Shown: positions 1 through 7,856 of the stretch, piece after piece | How the letters are laid out: each line of letters begins with the position of its first letter | Position numbering within the stretch: the stretch's first letter is position 1 | DNA from: CADEDV01 sp964596345 | GTDB taxonomy: Bacteria; Bacteroidota; Bacteroidia; Chitinophagales; Chitinophagaceae | Length of the DNA: 64,000 nt | Assembly: GCA_964596345.1 (NCBI GenBank) | Contig: CAZQSZ010000001.1 | Coordinates: 248,001 to 312,000 of the forward strand | Direction: 5' to 3' | The notes under the pieces: model-generated | The model's input: only the letters and a program-made list of their open reading frames with translations | What the model was told of the DNA's origin: nothing | Database searches by the model: none | Program-made: the position numbers and the translations under genes

Positions 1-1126
1 CTGCACCCTGTCCATCAAGTAACACCCTGGTATGGTTTTGTTTTGCCAGTTCATATACTTTGAACTGCGGGAGCACACTGGCTGAGCCAAAGGGTTCTTC
101 CTGGTGATAACATAATTTATCCCAGTTTTTCAAAAGATCATCGGCCGTTACGGCTGTTGTGAGCTGCTCCAGCTGAAAAGCGTCAGCTACTTCTTTTGAA
201 AATACAGACTCGTCTTTTTCAAAGCCCGGGAAAACAGCCGTAAAAGCCTGTGGCAGGAAATGATGCGCCCCTTGCCGGGCGGCAATGGCAACAACGGAAG
301 AGCTGTCGAGCCCGCCACTTAAGGATGTTCCGATCGACACATCGCTCCGCAATCTTTTACGAACAGATTCAGAAAAGAGAAAATTAAATTTTTCTACCGC
401 TACTGCATCTGTTATTTTTTTATTGACTGCGGTTATATCAATATCCCAGTATTTTTCAACTGATAATTCTTTGTTGGCGGGGTTGTAGTAAAGCAGGGAG
501 GCAGGGGGAAGCTTATTGATATGGGTATAAAATGTTTCTTCCGGCCGCTCAGGATTATCAACATAGCCAATGGTAAGAAAATTAAAAAGTAATTGCAGGT
601 TGGCCTGTTTCTCAATACCGGCTGCCCGGATCGCTTTTATTTCAGAAGCAAAAATGAAATCCTGCCCATCAAAAAAATAGTAGAAAGGTTTTTCTCCAAA
701 CCGGTCACGGGCTGCAAACAATTCCTTCAGTTCTTCATCCCAGATGGCAAAAGCAAACATGCCATCAAAATGATCCACGCATTCATCCTCCCAGTGATCA
801 TAGGCGGCAAGAATTACTTCTGTATCGGATTGTGTTTTGAATGCATAGCCTTTCTTTCCGAGTTCTTCCCGGAGTTCTTTATAATTATAGATTTCCCCGT
901 TATGAATAATGGTATAACGGTCCCTGAAATGCATGGGTTGAGCAGCGGCCTCACTTAAATCCAGTATGGAAAGCCGCCGGTGGCCAAGCAGTACTTGTTC
1001 TGCGGGGTTTCTCCAATAACCAGCACCATCCGGTCCGCGGTGGGACAGTGCATTCGTCATGCTGGTCAATTGTTCCTGGTTAAAACGGGAGTTACCTGTT
1101 TGTATGATTCCGGCGATACCGCACAT
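1..1126 (-). CDS. asnB: asparagine synthase (glutamine-hydrolysing), C-terminus cut off by window edge
   Basis: Makes asparagine from aspartate, ATP and glutamine in the cytoplasm. The protein opens with Met-Cys-Gly-Ile-Ala-Gly, so Cys2 is the class II amidotransferase nucleophile once Met is removed. SHRGPDG, the glutaminase-domain segment GEIYNYKELR and the ATP pyrophosphatase P-loop SGGLDSSS (near residue 275) follow in the expected order. About 375 codons are present and the frame is open to the window edge, so the C-terminal part of the synthetase domain lies outside. The start is the ATG whose next codon is the catalytic Cys. It could belong to the asnB-like enzymes of exopolysaccharide clusters, but nothing here shows that. 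Confidence 0.93.
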   Translation of the reverse strand, partial: MCGIAGIIQTGNSRFNQEQLTSMTNALSHRGPDGAGYWRNPAEQVLLGHRRLSILDLSEAAAQPMHFRDRYTIIHNGEIYNYKELREELGKKGYAFKTQSDTEVILAAYDHWEDECVDHFDGMFAFAIWDEELKELFAARDRFGEKPFYYFFDGQDFIFASEIKAIRAAGIEKQANLQLLFNFLTIGYVDNPERPEETFYTHINKLPPASLLYYNPANKELSVEKYWDIDITAVNKKITDAVAVEKFNFLFSESVRKRLRSDVSIGTSLSGGLDSSSVVAIAARQGAHHFLPQAFTAVFPGFEKDESVFSKEVADAFQLEQLTTAVTADDLLKNWDKLCYHQEEPFGSASVLPQFKVYELAKQNHTRVLLDGQGA

Positions 1127-1173
1127 ACTGTAAATATCTGAATAATGTGCAGTATTGTAAGACGAAACGGGGA

Positions 1174-1824
1174 TTAAAAACGAATTGGCAGTCGTACCTC
1201 TGTATCATCCCAGGCCATGAGTAAGTCGGTACCGGAATCTGTCTTTTCAAACAGCATCGTAAAATACTCGATCCGCTGGATTGTTTTTTTGGCTGCCACA
1301 TCAATGCGGGCCACATCTTTTGCAGTATCCTGTTTAAGTCCCCAGCAATCAATATTTGAATTTAAAACGATCGTCCAGTTATCAATATGCGGGACACAAT
1401 ACAATACATAACGGCCTGCGGGTATCTTTTTATCCTGGATGGTGGCGGTTTTGAACAGCTGAAGTTCGGTAGCTTCATTGGCACCCAGACGCCAGGGTTC
1501 TCCATATTTTAATACGGCTTCGAAGAGTTTTCTGCCCTGTAAATGCGGTCTGCTGTAAATCACCCTGGCCAATGGTAAGGGATCAGCCTGGCCCACCATT
1601 TTCAGTTTGGGATAATCTACCGGGAAATAACACATATCCATGGGAGAAACATCCACCGCTACGTATGAATTCAGGGATGCTGAAGGAGTTGTTTTGGGCA
1701 ATGTATCCGTACCGGCAACTAATGAGGGTTTTGCTTCTGCTGGTTCCTTTTTTTCTTCCGAGTTGCAGGCAACAACGCATAATAGTAAAAGGGGGCCGCA
1801 AAGAAGTGACAAGTTCATTTTCAT
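1174..1824 (-). CDS. DUF2911 family lipoprotein
   Basis: A 216-residue exported protein of unknown function. The N-terminus is a lipoprotein signal: a hydrophobic stretch ending LLCVVAC, with the Cys at about residue 20, followed by a charged linker. The rest matches the DUF2911 pattern: ARVIYSRPHLQGRKLFEAVL, then a GEPWRLGANEATEL segment, and a late FEKT...LLMAWDDTEVRLPI strand. It is about 10 bases downstream of a second DUF2911 gene on the same strand, so the two are probably one transcription unit created by duplication. The function is unknown; the domain call rests on similarity to the neighbour and on remembered family motifs. Confidence 0.8.
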   Translation of the reverse strand: MKMNLSLLCGPLLLLCVVACNSEEKKEPAEAKPSLVAGTDTLPKTTPSASLNSYVAVDVSPMDMCYFPVDYPKLKMVGQADPLPLARVIYSRPHLQGRKLFEAVLKYGEPWRLGANEATELQLFKTATIQDKKIPAGRYVLYCVPHIDNWTIVLNSNIDCWGLKQDTAKDVARIDVAAKKTIQRIEYFTMLFEKTDSGTDLLMAWDDTEVRLPIRF

Positions 1825-1833
1825 AATAAGCGT

Positions 1834-2400
1834 TTAAAGAGTAACCGGTAATACCACTTTGATCGTATCCCAGGCTATTACCAGGTTCATACCGGTAGTT
1901 GATTTTTCAAAGGTCATGACCATTGATTCAAGGACTTCCTGCATTTTTTGTACCGGCAAATCAATTCGTACAATATCTTTTTTTATATCATACCTGAACT
2001 GGCCCCAGGTATCCGTTTCCTTATTGATGATGATGGTCCAGGTGCTTTCGTTAATGATACCATACATGGTATAGCGGCCTTTACTGATCTTCTTTCCGCC
2101 AATCTTTACTGGTTTAAAAAACTCGATCTCGGTGGCTTCATTGGCGCCCAGCCTCCATACTTTTCCATATTCCACCAGTCCGCCGAAAATAGTTCTTCCT
2201 TCCTTTTTGGGCCGGCTGTATATAATTCTTGCAGCGAGGGGTTCGGTAACCTTATCCTGTATTTTCAACACCGGGTAATTAGCAGGGTAATAACTGATAT
2301 CAACCGGGGATTTATCAACGGGAGGCAGGCTGCTTTGTTGCGCCAGTAAAGTAATAAACGATACCTGTAGCAGGGTAATAAGACAGAGAATTTTTTTCAT
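1834..2400 (-). CDS. DUF2911 family secreted protein
   Basis: A 188-residue protein with a Sec signal peptide (MKKILCLITLLQVSFITLLA, then QQ) and a DUF2911 domain: AARIIYSRPKKEGRTIFGGL, GKVWRLGANEATEIEFF and MNLVIAWDTIKVVLPV. An ATG six codons upstream is in frame, but MKKI is the natural start of the signal peptide. Unlike its downstream paralogue it has no lipobox Cys, so it is probably periplasmic and soluble. Function is unknown. The two genes share the same core motifs across the whole domain, which points to tandem duplication. Confidence 0.8.
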   Translation of the reverse strand: MKKILCLITLLQVSFITLLAQQSSLPPVDKSPVDISYYPANYPVLKIQDKVTEPLAARIIYSRPKKEGRTIFGGLVEYGKVWRLGANEATEIEFFKPVKIGGKKISKGRYTMYGIINESTWTIIINKETDTWGQFRYDIKKDIVRIDLPVQKMQEVLESMVMTFEKSTTGMNLVIAWDTIKVVLPVTL

Positions 2401-2487
2401 CGTGCTGTTCTTTTGCATATACGATCATGGAATAAGATAGTTACAAAAATAGCTGATTTGTGGATTGTGCAGTTTCCGTTTATGGAT

Positions 2488-3087
2488 TCATTCCTGTTCA
2501 CTTACCAGCTGGTCGAACTGCTGGCGGGCGAAAGGTTGAAGATCTGCCCAGAATTGACGATAGCAACCGGATAAAAGTTGGTAGTGCTCCTCAAACAAAC
2601 GGAAGGCAGTATCACTTTCGGTAAGGTAGGCTGCCCTGCGAACTACCCCGCCCAGGCTTTTTTCGATACCCCATTTTTCGCGGTAGTTAAAAAGCCAGTT
2701 TTGTTCCTTCATATAGGGAAACATGCGATTAAAGGGCTCCGGGAACCAGTTCGGGTATTCACCAAGTATTTTATATACCTGTTCTGAAAAATCCAGCAAT
2801 GAACTGCCGGGAAATTCCCGGTCATCTGTGGCAAGAAAATGATCATAGACCACATCCACGAAGGCGCCACTGTATAAACGGTAGTGGGGCCGGAAGACTT
2901 CCTTGGCTTTTTTGGTGGCCGGGTGATCGTCTGTAAATGTATCAATGGCCCGGTGCAGGATAATACCTTTCTGGATGGCTACCGGGTAGTCAAATTTCTT
3001 TTTCCCTTTTACATAATCACTGATCATATTACCGACCAGTATCTCGGGATGATTAAAAGAAAGATATGCGTGGGCCAGGTAGTTCAA
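2488..3087 (-). CDS. acyl carrier protein phosphodiesterase family protein
   Basis: A 199-residue protein of the AcpH (DUF479) family. Members of this family include the E. coli hydrolase that removes phosphopantetheine from holo-ACP. The start MNYLAHAYLSF and the segments GNMISDYVKG, GIILHRAIDTFTDDHP and FVDVVYDHFLA carry the His/Asp pattern typical of this HD-like fold. Length agrees with the family. It lies 5 bases downstream of the preceding hydrolase gene on the same strand and is probably cotranscribed with it. In Bacteroidota the actual substrate has not been shown, so the ACP role is transferred from the family. Confidence 0.8.
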   Translation of the reverse strand: MNYLAHAYLSFNHPEILVGNMISDYVKGKKKFDYPVAIQKGIILHRAIDTFTDDHPATKKAKEVFRPHYRLYSGAFVDVVYDHFLATDDREFPGSSLLDFSEQVYKILGEYPNWFPEPFNRMFPYMKEQNWLFNYREKWGIEKSLGGVVRRAAYLTESDTAFRLFEEHYQLLSGCYRQFWADLQPFARQQFDQLVSEQE

Positions 3088-3092
3088 TCCAT

Positions 3093-4391
3093 TTATTTTG
3101 ATGAACGATGGATAAAACCGGTTATTGCGCTGATCAATGCAGAAGGTAAAGGTAATTTCGGGTCAGAATATGACTTGAGGTTTTCTTCTCTTTTATCTGA
3201 AAGAACTTCTTTCAATACATGGTTGATATTGGGAAGAATAACAAGCGTTCCTTTTTTATGGCTTTGGGCCAGCAATTGTGCATCCGGTTCTTTTATCTGC
3301 AGATCCTTTGACCCTTGCAGGATCAATACGGGAATTTTTAACCTGCTTATGATTTTTTGCGGATCTGCGGCCAGCCACGACCGCATATAGGGCTGAACGG
3401 AAGGTCTCAGCAGCGACATCAATGATGGATCTGTTTTAGTGACAGTGAAACCTTTTTCAAGGGAATCTATTGCGGCTGTAAATTGATGTTTTAGCTCGGG
3501 AGTCAGCTGTGCAGAAAGTTGTTCTTTCAGGATATCACCTGCTTTGCGTCCTGCACCAGCTATACTGATAAAGCCACGGGCCTTTACCTGCCCGGCTGCG
3601 ATCATGCCCACCAGCGAACCTTCACTGTGCCCGGCTATATAAATATTTGTATATCCCTGTTCTTTGATCCAGTCATACAAGGCAGCTGCATCGGCCGTCA
3701 TATCCGGGAAGGTTGTATTCTCCTCTCCAAGCCCTGCGGACATTTTACTTTTACCGATGCCTCTTTTATCATATCGTAAAACTGCAATACCATGATTAAC
3801 CAAACTGTCCGCTAATTGCAGCAGGCTGTTGTTTTTGCCGGGAATTAACGGGCTGTTGCCGTCTCTGTCTGTTGGCCCGGACCCTGCAATGACGAGTACT
3901 GCATTTTTCTTATCATCCTGCAATGGTTGAAAAAATGTTCCGGAAAGAATTACATCTTTTAACGGGAGGCTTACTTCACTGCTTTTATAAGAAAGAGTAG
4001 TTGGTGAGGGAACTGCAGCAGTTGGGGTGGTAGTTCCCTTTTGTCTTGTAAGCGTAAGGGCAATATCAGCTCCTTGTGTAAAGGTTCCTTCAATGGTGGA
4101 GTCATTCAGCAATTTACCTGAATAACTTGCCCGAAGGCTGTTCATTTCAATAGTAATGGTTTGACCGGATACAGTAGTAGCATCACATTGCAAACCATAG
4201 GCCGACTGATCAGGGCTGTCAGCTGTGGAAATGAATCCACCCTTTCCATTTTCTTTGATATGAAAAATGATCCGGAGTTCAATGCCAACATTCAGCTTTC
4301 CTTCCCAGCTTCCTGTAAAATTGGTTACAGGTTGAGCAAAAGAGTTGCCAATAACTGATAGTAAGAAGACAACGAAGAGTATCTTTTTCAT
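3093..4391 (-). CDS. secreted alpha/beta hydrolase with N-terminal beta domain
   Basis: A 432-residue exported hydrolase. It has a Sec signal peptide (residues 1-19, ending NSFAQ) and a beta-rich N-terminal domain of about residues 22-118. The alpha/beta hydrolase fold follows from about residue 140, with the oxyanion-side GSGPTDRDGNSP, RYDKRGIGKS and the nucleophile elbow GHSEGS (Ser256). A late NINHVLKE supplies the likely catalytic His. The layout resembles periplasmic esterase/peptidase-like hydrolases of Bacteroidota. The substrate cannot be inferred. It lies six bases downstream of the SdpI-like gene and may share its transcript. Confidence 0.82.
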   Translation of the reverse strand: MKKILFVVFLLSVIGNSFAQPVTNFTGSWEGKLNVGIELRIIFHIKENGKGGFISTADSPDQSAYGLQCDATTVSGQTITIEMNSLRASYSGKLLNDSTIEGTFTQGADIALTLTRQKGTTTPTAAVPSPTTLSYKSSEVSLPLKDVILSGTFFQPLQDDKKNAVLVIAGSGPTDRDGNSPLIPGKNNSLLQLADSLVNHGIAVLRYDKRGIGKSKMSAGLGEENTTFPDMTADAAALYDWIKEQGYTNIYIAGHSEGSLVGMIAAGQVKARGFISIAGAGRKAGDILKEQLSAQLTPELKHQFTAAIDSLEKGFTVTKTDPSLMSLLRPSVQPYMRSWLAADPQKIISRLKIPVLILQGSKDLQIKEPDAQLLAQSHKKGTLVILPNINHVLKEVLSDKREENLKSYSDPKLPLPSALISAITGFIHRSSK

Positions 4392-4397
4392 GTATTA

Positions 4398-5066
4398 TTA
4401 TTTAGCAGTACCTGATATTTGTTTTTTATATAAGCGATAAGAGAACACAATCGGAATAATAGTGATCAGTGCAGCAACAGACAGCAGGAAAATCAGTTGT
4501 GCGGTTACAGGTAATATGAAACCGGCCAGTACAATCAGCAGCCCGCCGGCAAACCATAGCTTTCCGGCCAGTAAATGCGTTTGTTTCCAGTTGTCTTCGT
4601 TTTCTAATGTCCAGGGTAACCGGAGGCCGGCAAAATAGTTGGGTTTGATATTATACATATAGTTCCCGATGATTACAAAGAGCAGCCCAACGGCAATGAC
4701 AATAAACTGCATATTGAATTTATCAGCAGGATGCAGGCTGCTGTAAATAATGAAGCAGGCCAGGGCTGACATAAAAATGCTGATCGCAAAAGCCAGCTTT
4801 CTCATGCGGGGCAGATTTTCTGCTGTGTATTTTTTTTTGGGATCGATCTTGTTAATATTGACGAGGAGAAAATAAACACCAATATTAACAGCAATGAGTA
4901 TTCCCATCACAGCAAGCATTTCTGTTTTATTGCCATAGCGGTCTATTTCGCCACTGATATTGTAATGCATGGGTACTTTCTCCGGTAATTGATTCCAGGC
5001 AAAAGCCAGGTAAACAGCAGGAGCAACCAGGATCGGCCAGATGAGGTATTTGATAGTTGTATTCAT
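4398..5066 (-). CDS. SdpI/DUF1648 family membrane protein
   Basis: A 222-residue multi-pass inner-membrane protein (about six hydrophobic segments). The N-terminal part has the DUF1648 signature LPEKVPMHYNISGEIDRYG; the C-terminal half has the SdpI-type signature GNYMYNIKPNYFAGLRLPW followed by W(K)QTHLLAGKLW. In Bacillus subtilis SdpI gives immunity to the SdpC toxin and sequesters the repressor SdpR at the membrane. I start it at the internal ATG (5066), two bases after the repressor stop, rather than the 12-codon longer form that overlaps it. No SdpC-like toxin gene is visible here, so an immunity role is only inference; envelope-stress sensing is another possibility. Confidence 0.85.
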   Translation of the reverse strand: MNTTIKYLIWPILVAPAVYLAFAWNQLPEKVPMHYNISGEIDRYGNKTEMLAVMGILIAVNIGVYFLLVNINKIDPKKKYTAENLPRMRKLAFAISIFMSALACFIIYSSLHPADKFNMQFIVIAVGLLFVIIGNYMYNIKPNYFAGLRLPWTLENEDNWKQTHLLAGKLWFAGGLLIVLAGFILPVTAQLIFLLSVAALITIIPIVFSYRLYKKQISGTAK

Positions 5067-5068
5067 AA

Positions 5069-5332
5069 CTATTTCTTTTTCGGTTTGAATTGCATGAACC
5101 ATTTCAGAATTTCATCCACCACGGTGGTGTTAAGCGAATAATAGACATATTGCCCTTCTTTTTCTGATGTCACCAGGTTGGCCTGTTTCAGCAGGTCAAG
5201 GTGATGAGATATACTCGGCCCGGAAATATTGAATTGCTCCACGATCTCCCCGGCGGTCATATCTCTTTCCTGCAGTAATTGCAGGATCTCACGACGGGTA
5301 GGATCATTCAGCGCCTTGAAAACAGTATTCAT
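5069..5332 (-). CDS. ArsR-family repressor, SdpR-like autorepressor
   Basis: An 87-residue winged-helix protein. The order FKALNDPTRREILQLLQERD, MTAGEIVEQFNISGPSISHH (recognition helix) and a wing ending GQYVYYSLNTTVV closely follows SdpR-type ArsR regulators. There is no Cys metal-binding motif in the recognition helix, so it is not a metal sensor. It is the first gene of a unit with the SdpI-like membrane protein, and a 9+9 bp palindrome overlaps its own promoter. The parsimonious reading is an autorepressor relieved when the membrane partner binds it. Confidence 0.88.
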   Translation of the reverse strand: MNTVFKALNDPTRREILQLLQERDMTAGEIVEQFNISGPSISHHLDLLKQANLVTSEKEGQYVYYSLNTTVVDEILKWFMQFKPKKK

Positions 5333-5351
5333 TACTCAATTGGTTCATTAT

Positions 5352-5375
5352 ATATTTAGACAAATATCTAAATAT
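5352..5375 (-). promoter_or_regulatory. palindromic operator of the SdpR-like repressor
   Basis: A perfect inverted repeat: ATATTTAGA (5352-5360), six-base spacer, TCTAAATAT (5367-5375). It lies 20 bases upstream of the repressor start, and the -7 promoter element sits across its centre. Size and AT-rich symmetry fit ArsR-family operators. Binding is inferred, not shown. Confidence 0.7.
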
Positions 5376-5392
5376 TAAAGCAGATCACCAAA
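5361..5392 (-). promoter_or_regulatory. promoter of the SdpR/SdpI-like unit
   Basis: Read leftward, TTTG (5392-5389), a 20-base spacer and GATATTTG (5368-5361) fit the Bacteroidota -33/-7 pattern TTTG and TAnnTTTG, with one mismatch in the -7 element. The -7 element lies inside the palindromic operator, so bound repressor would block initiation. Confidence 0.6.
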
Positions 5393-5512
5393 TCCGGGGA
5401 TGTCAAAAGAGCCCTTTCAGGTACAGGCGGTTATATTGAAGTGATGGTTGGTTAATTTATGTTCACTCCTGTTAACCTGGTTTAACAACAGCCCCCATTA
5501 ATCACAATTGGC

Positions 5513-5543
5513 TTGTGACCGCCTGTAACAAGACCTAGTTTTG
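5513..5543 (+). promoter_or_regulatory. promoter of the first PepSY-like gene
   Basis: TTG (5513-5515), 20-base spacer, TAGTTTTG (5536-5543), an exact TAnnTTTG -7 element, 58 bases before the ATG. The spacer contains TGTAAC, and TGCGTCA follows the -7 element with one base between. Both are repeated in the promoter of the second twin gene. Confidence 0.7.
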
Positions 5544-5601
5544 TTGCGTCACAGATAACAGAAACAATTTTTACATACAACTTTAATAAAATAGTTCAAT
5601 C

Positions 5602-6036
5602 ATGAAAAAGATAATCCTGATGCTGGCAATCACCCTAGGCACTTTGAGTGCTTTTGCCGGTGAAGAAATAAACCCGAGAGTACTGGCTTCATTTAAAAAT
5701 GAATTCGCTGCAGCTAAAGAAGTGGCCTGGACAGTAACACCCGATTACTTCAAGGCTGAATTTACCTTTAATGGCCAGTATGTAAATGCATTTTATAATA
5801 CGGATGGGGAACTGATGGGACTTACCCGGAACATCACTTCGCTGGAACTGCCCATGAACCTGCAGGCCAGCCTGAAAAAATCATATGAAGATTTCTGGAT
5901 CAGCGATCTGTTTGAAATTACCAGGAGTAATATTACCGGTTATTATATCACCCTGGAAAATGCAGATTCAAAAATTGTATTGAAAGCAACAGCGGGTGAA
6001 GACTGGAGTGTATATAAAAAAGTAAAGAAAGTATAG
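5602..6036 (+). CDS. secreted PepSY-like small protein, first of a twin pair
   Basis: A 144-residue protein with a clean Sec signal peptide (residues 1-19, ending SAFA before GEE). The mature part has the two-module PepSY-like or BLIP-like pattern common in Bacteroidota: a helix (VLASFKNEFAAAKEVAW), strands (YFKAEFTFNGQYVNAFYNTD), then LMGLTRNI and a second helix and strands. It probably works in the periplasm. It is paralogous to the next gene, which has the same layout and the same promoter core. No enzymatic residues stand out; function unknown. Confidence 0.75.
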   Translation: MKKIILMLAITLGTLSAFAGEEINPRVLASFKNEFAAAKEVAWTVTPDYFKAEFTFNGQYVNAFYNTDGELMGLTRNITSLELPMNLQASLKKSYEDFWISDLFEITRSNITGYYITLENADSKIVLKATAGEDWSVYKKVKKV

Positions 6037-6063
6037 GCAGTTAGTTTTGGTGTGTGGTAAAAC

Positions 6064-6114
6064 AAGCCCTGGACCCTGAGTAAAATCAACGGTGACCGGG
6101 GTTTTGTTCTTTAT
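6064..6114 (+). terminator. Rho-independent terminator after the first PepSY-like gene
   Basis: AAGCCCTGG (6064-6072) pairs with CCGGGGTTT (6096-6104), including two G-U pairs, and a T-rich run follows. It separates the two twin genes into independent transcripts. Confidence 0.5.
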
Positions 6115-6169
6115 AAAAGAAACGATTTGTTATTCTCTTTAACAACTGTGTCCACTGGTACATTTTAGC

Positions 6170-6200
6170 TTGTATACTCTTGTAACCCGGAATAGTTTTG
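6170..6200 (+). promoter_or_regulatory. promoter of the second PepSY-like gene
   Basis: TTG (6170-6172), 20-base spacer, TAGTTTTG (6193-6200), 43 bases before the ATG. It has the same spacing, the same -7 octamer, TGTAAC at nearly the same spacer position and TGCGTCA after the -7, as at 5513-5543. This points to duplication of promoter and gene together or to a shared regulator. Confidence 0.7.
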
Positions 6201-6243
6201 ATGCGTCATAGAAAGAAATCATTAATCATTTAAACCTTATAGT

Positions 6244-6681
6244 ATGAAAAGAATCATTTTATCAATGGCCGTAATGCTGACGCTCGGAGCCACAGCAGCC
6301 TTTGCAGGTTCAGAAGGCAACAAAAAAGCCCAGCAGGTTTTCCAGGAAGAATTCAAAGGTGCAGAACAAGTGAAGTGGACGGAAGTGAACGAATTCAGCA
6401 AAGCCAATTTTGTGCTGGCCGGGCACCGCACCGAAGCCTGGTTCGGCGCCGATGGCGAGCTGATCGGCACGATCCGTGATATTTTTTATAACCAGCTTCC
6501 CGTAGTGGTGATGCGTTCCTTGGATAAGGAGTTCCTGAATGCAGACATTATTGATTTACGGGAAGCGACCGGCCAGAAAGGCACCCGTTATAACCTGACC
6601 ATCGAAAAGGAAGGAAAAAAATTTAAAGTATCAGTTGCTGCTGATGGTGATATCGTGGAACTGAAGAAGCTGAAGAAATAA
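6244..6681 (+). CDS. secreted PepSY-like small protein, second of a twin pair
   Basis: A 145-residue paralogue of the preceding gene. It has a Sec signal (ending TAAFA, then GSEG), then QQVFQEEFKGAEQVKW, NFVLAGHRTEAWFGADGELI and a second repeat ending KKFKVSVAADGDIVELKKLKK. Strand and helix order match the first copy, but identity is modest, so the duplication is not recent. The Lys-rich C-terminus is shared (KKVKKV in the first, KKLKK here). Likely periplasmic; function unknown. Confidence 0.75.
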   Translation: MKRIILSMAVMLTLGATAAFAGSEGNKKAQQVFQEEFKGAEQVKWTEVNEFSKANFVLAGHRTEAWFGADGELIGTIRDIFYNQLPVVVMRSLDKEFLNADIIDLREATGQKGTRYNLTIEKEGKKFKVSVAADGDIVELKKLKK

Positions 6682-6709
6682 GTACGGAAATAGCAGCACA
6701 TGAAGAATG

Positions 6710-6741
6710 GCCCTGCCCGGTAAAACGTGGCGGGGCTTTTT
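6710..6741 (+). terminator. Rho-independent terminator
   Basis: GCCCTGCC (6710-6717) pairs with GGCGGGGC (6729-6736) with one G-U pair, followed by five T. It ends the second PepSY-like transcript. Confidence 0.8.
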
Positions 6742-6824
6742 CTTGAAACCACTAATTTTGCGGCTTATCCCGCATTGTCTCACCGTATTGTGATCTGAAG
6801 GCGGTTTTACAAAACAATTGTAAA

Positions 6825-7799
6825 ATGAACAAAGGTCCTGTTTCCCAATTTATCCAGCATCATTACCGCCATTTTAATGCGGCGGCACTGGTAGATGCTG
6901 CCAAAGGGTATGAAACCCATTTACTGGAAGGTGGTAAAATGATGGTTACACTGGCTGGTGCAATGAGCACTGGTGAACTTGGAATTTCATTCGCAGAAAT
7001 GATCCGCCAGGGTAAAGTGGATATCATCAGTTGCACCGGTGCCAACCTGGAAGAAGATGTGATGAACCTGGTGGCGCATTCGCATTATAAAAGAATTCCC
7101 AATTACCGTGACCTGACACCCCAGGAAGAATGGGATCTTTTGGAAAATCACTATAACCGGGTTACGGACACTTGTATTCCGGAAGAAGAAGCTTTCCGTC
7201 GGTTGCAAAAGCACCTGGTGAAACAATGGAAGGAAGCGGAAGCCAAAGGCGAACGTTATTTCCCGCATGAGTTTTTATACAAAGTCGTATTGAGCGGCGA
7301 GCTGAAACAATATTATGAGATCGATCCGAAAGATAGCTGGATCGTAGCTGCTGCAGAAAAAAATATCCCCATCGTGGTGCCGGGCTGGGAAGACAGTACC
7401 ACCGGTAACATCTTCGCCAGCTACGTGGTAAAGGGAGAACTGAAAGCAAGTACGGTTAAAAGCGGTATTGAATACATGGTATGGCTGACGGAATGGTACC
7501 GCAATAATTCTTCCGGTAAAGGAGTGGGTTTCTTCCAGATCGGTGGTGGTATAGCCGGTGATTTTCCCATCTGCGTGGTGCCCATGATGTACCAGGACCT
7601 GGAGTGGCATGATGTGCCATTCTGGAGTTATTTCTGCCAGATCAGCGATTCAACTACTTCTTATGGTTCTTACTCCGGTGCCGTGCCGAATGAAAAGATC
7701 ACCTGGGGTAAACTGGATGTGAACACACCTAAATTCATTGTAGAAAGCGATGCGACCATTGTGGCACCGCTGATCTTTGCTTGGGTGCTGGGATGGTAA
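6825..7799 (+). CDS. deoxyhypusine synthase family protein
   Basis: A 324-residue protein of the deoxyhypusine/homospermidine synthase fold, which uses NAD and a catalytic Lys to transfer the aminobutyl group of spermidine. Visible are LAGAMSTGELGISFAEMIRQ, the Rossmann-type SCTGANLEEDV, PGWEDSTTGN and the active-site block TWGKLDV, whose Lys296 corresponds to the catalytic Lys of the eukaryotic enzyme (context WGKI). The late SDATIVAPLIFAW also fits. Length is slightly below the roughly 370 residues of the human enzyme. Bacteria lack eIF5A, so the substrate is likely a small polyamine or another acceptor. It is a single-gene unit between two terminators. Confidence 0.85.
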   Translation: MNKGPVSQFIQHHYRHFNAAALVDAAKGYETHLLEGGKMMVTLAGAMSTGELGISFAEMIRQGKVDIISCTGANLEEDVMNLVAHSHYKRIPNYRDLTPQEEWDLLENHYNRVTDTCIPEEEAFRRLQKHLVKQWKEAEAKGERYFPHEFLYKVVLSGELKQYYEIDPKDSWIVAAAEKNIPIVVPGWEDSTTGNIFASYVVKGELKASTVKSGIEYMVWLTEWYRNNSSGKGVGFFQIGGGIAGDFPICVVPMMYQDLEWHDVPFWSYFCQISDSTTSYGSYSGAVPNEKITWGKLDVNTPKFIVESDATIVAPLIFAWVLGW

Positions 7800-7806
7800 T
7801 AATGAA

Positions 7807-7840
7807 TAAAAGCCGGTTCATATCAGCCGGCTTTTATTTT
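7807..7840. terminator. bidirectional terminator
   Basis: TAAAAGCCGG (7807-7816) and CCGGCTTTTA (7827-7836) are perfect complements with a T-rich tail on either strand. It lies between the rightward DHS-like gene and the leftward membrane protein gene. Confidence 0.85.
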
Positions 7841-7856
7841 CGCTGAAAATTTACTA

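Noticed and set aside
593..958. 121-codon open frame on the plus strand
   Set aside because: It lies inside the asparagine synthetase coding sequence on the other strand, and its translation has no sensible composition or motifs.
6987..7610. Several minus-strand frames within the DHS-like gene
   Set aside because: Shadows of the coding strand. The plus-strand gene has all family motifs and a terminator at its end.
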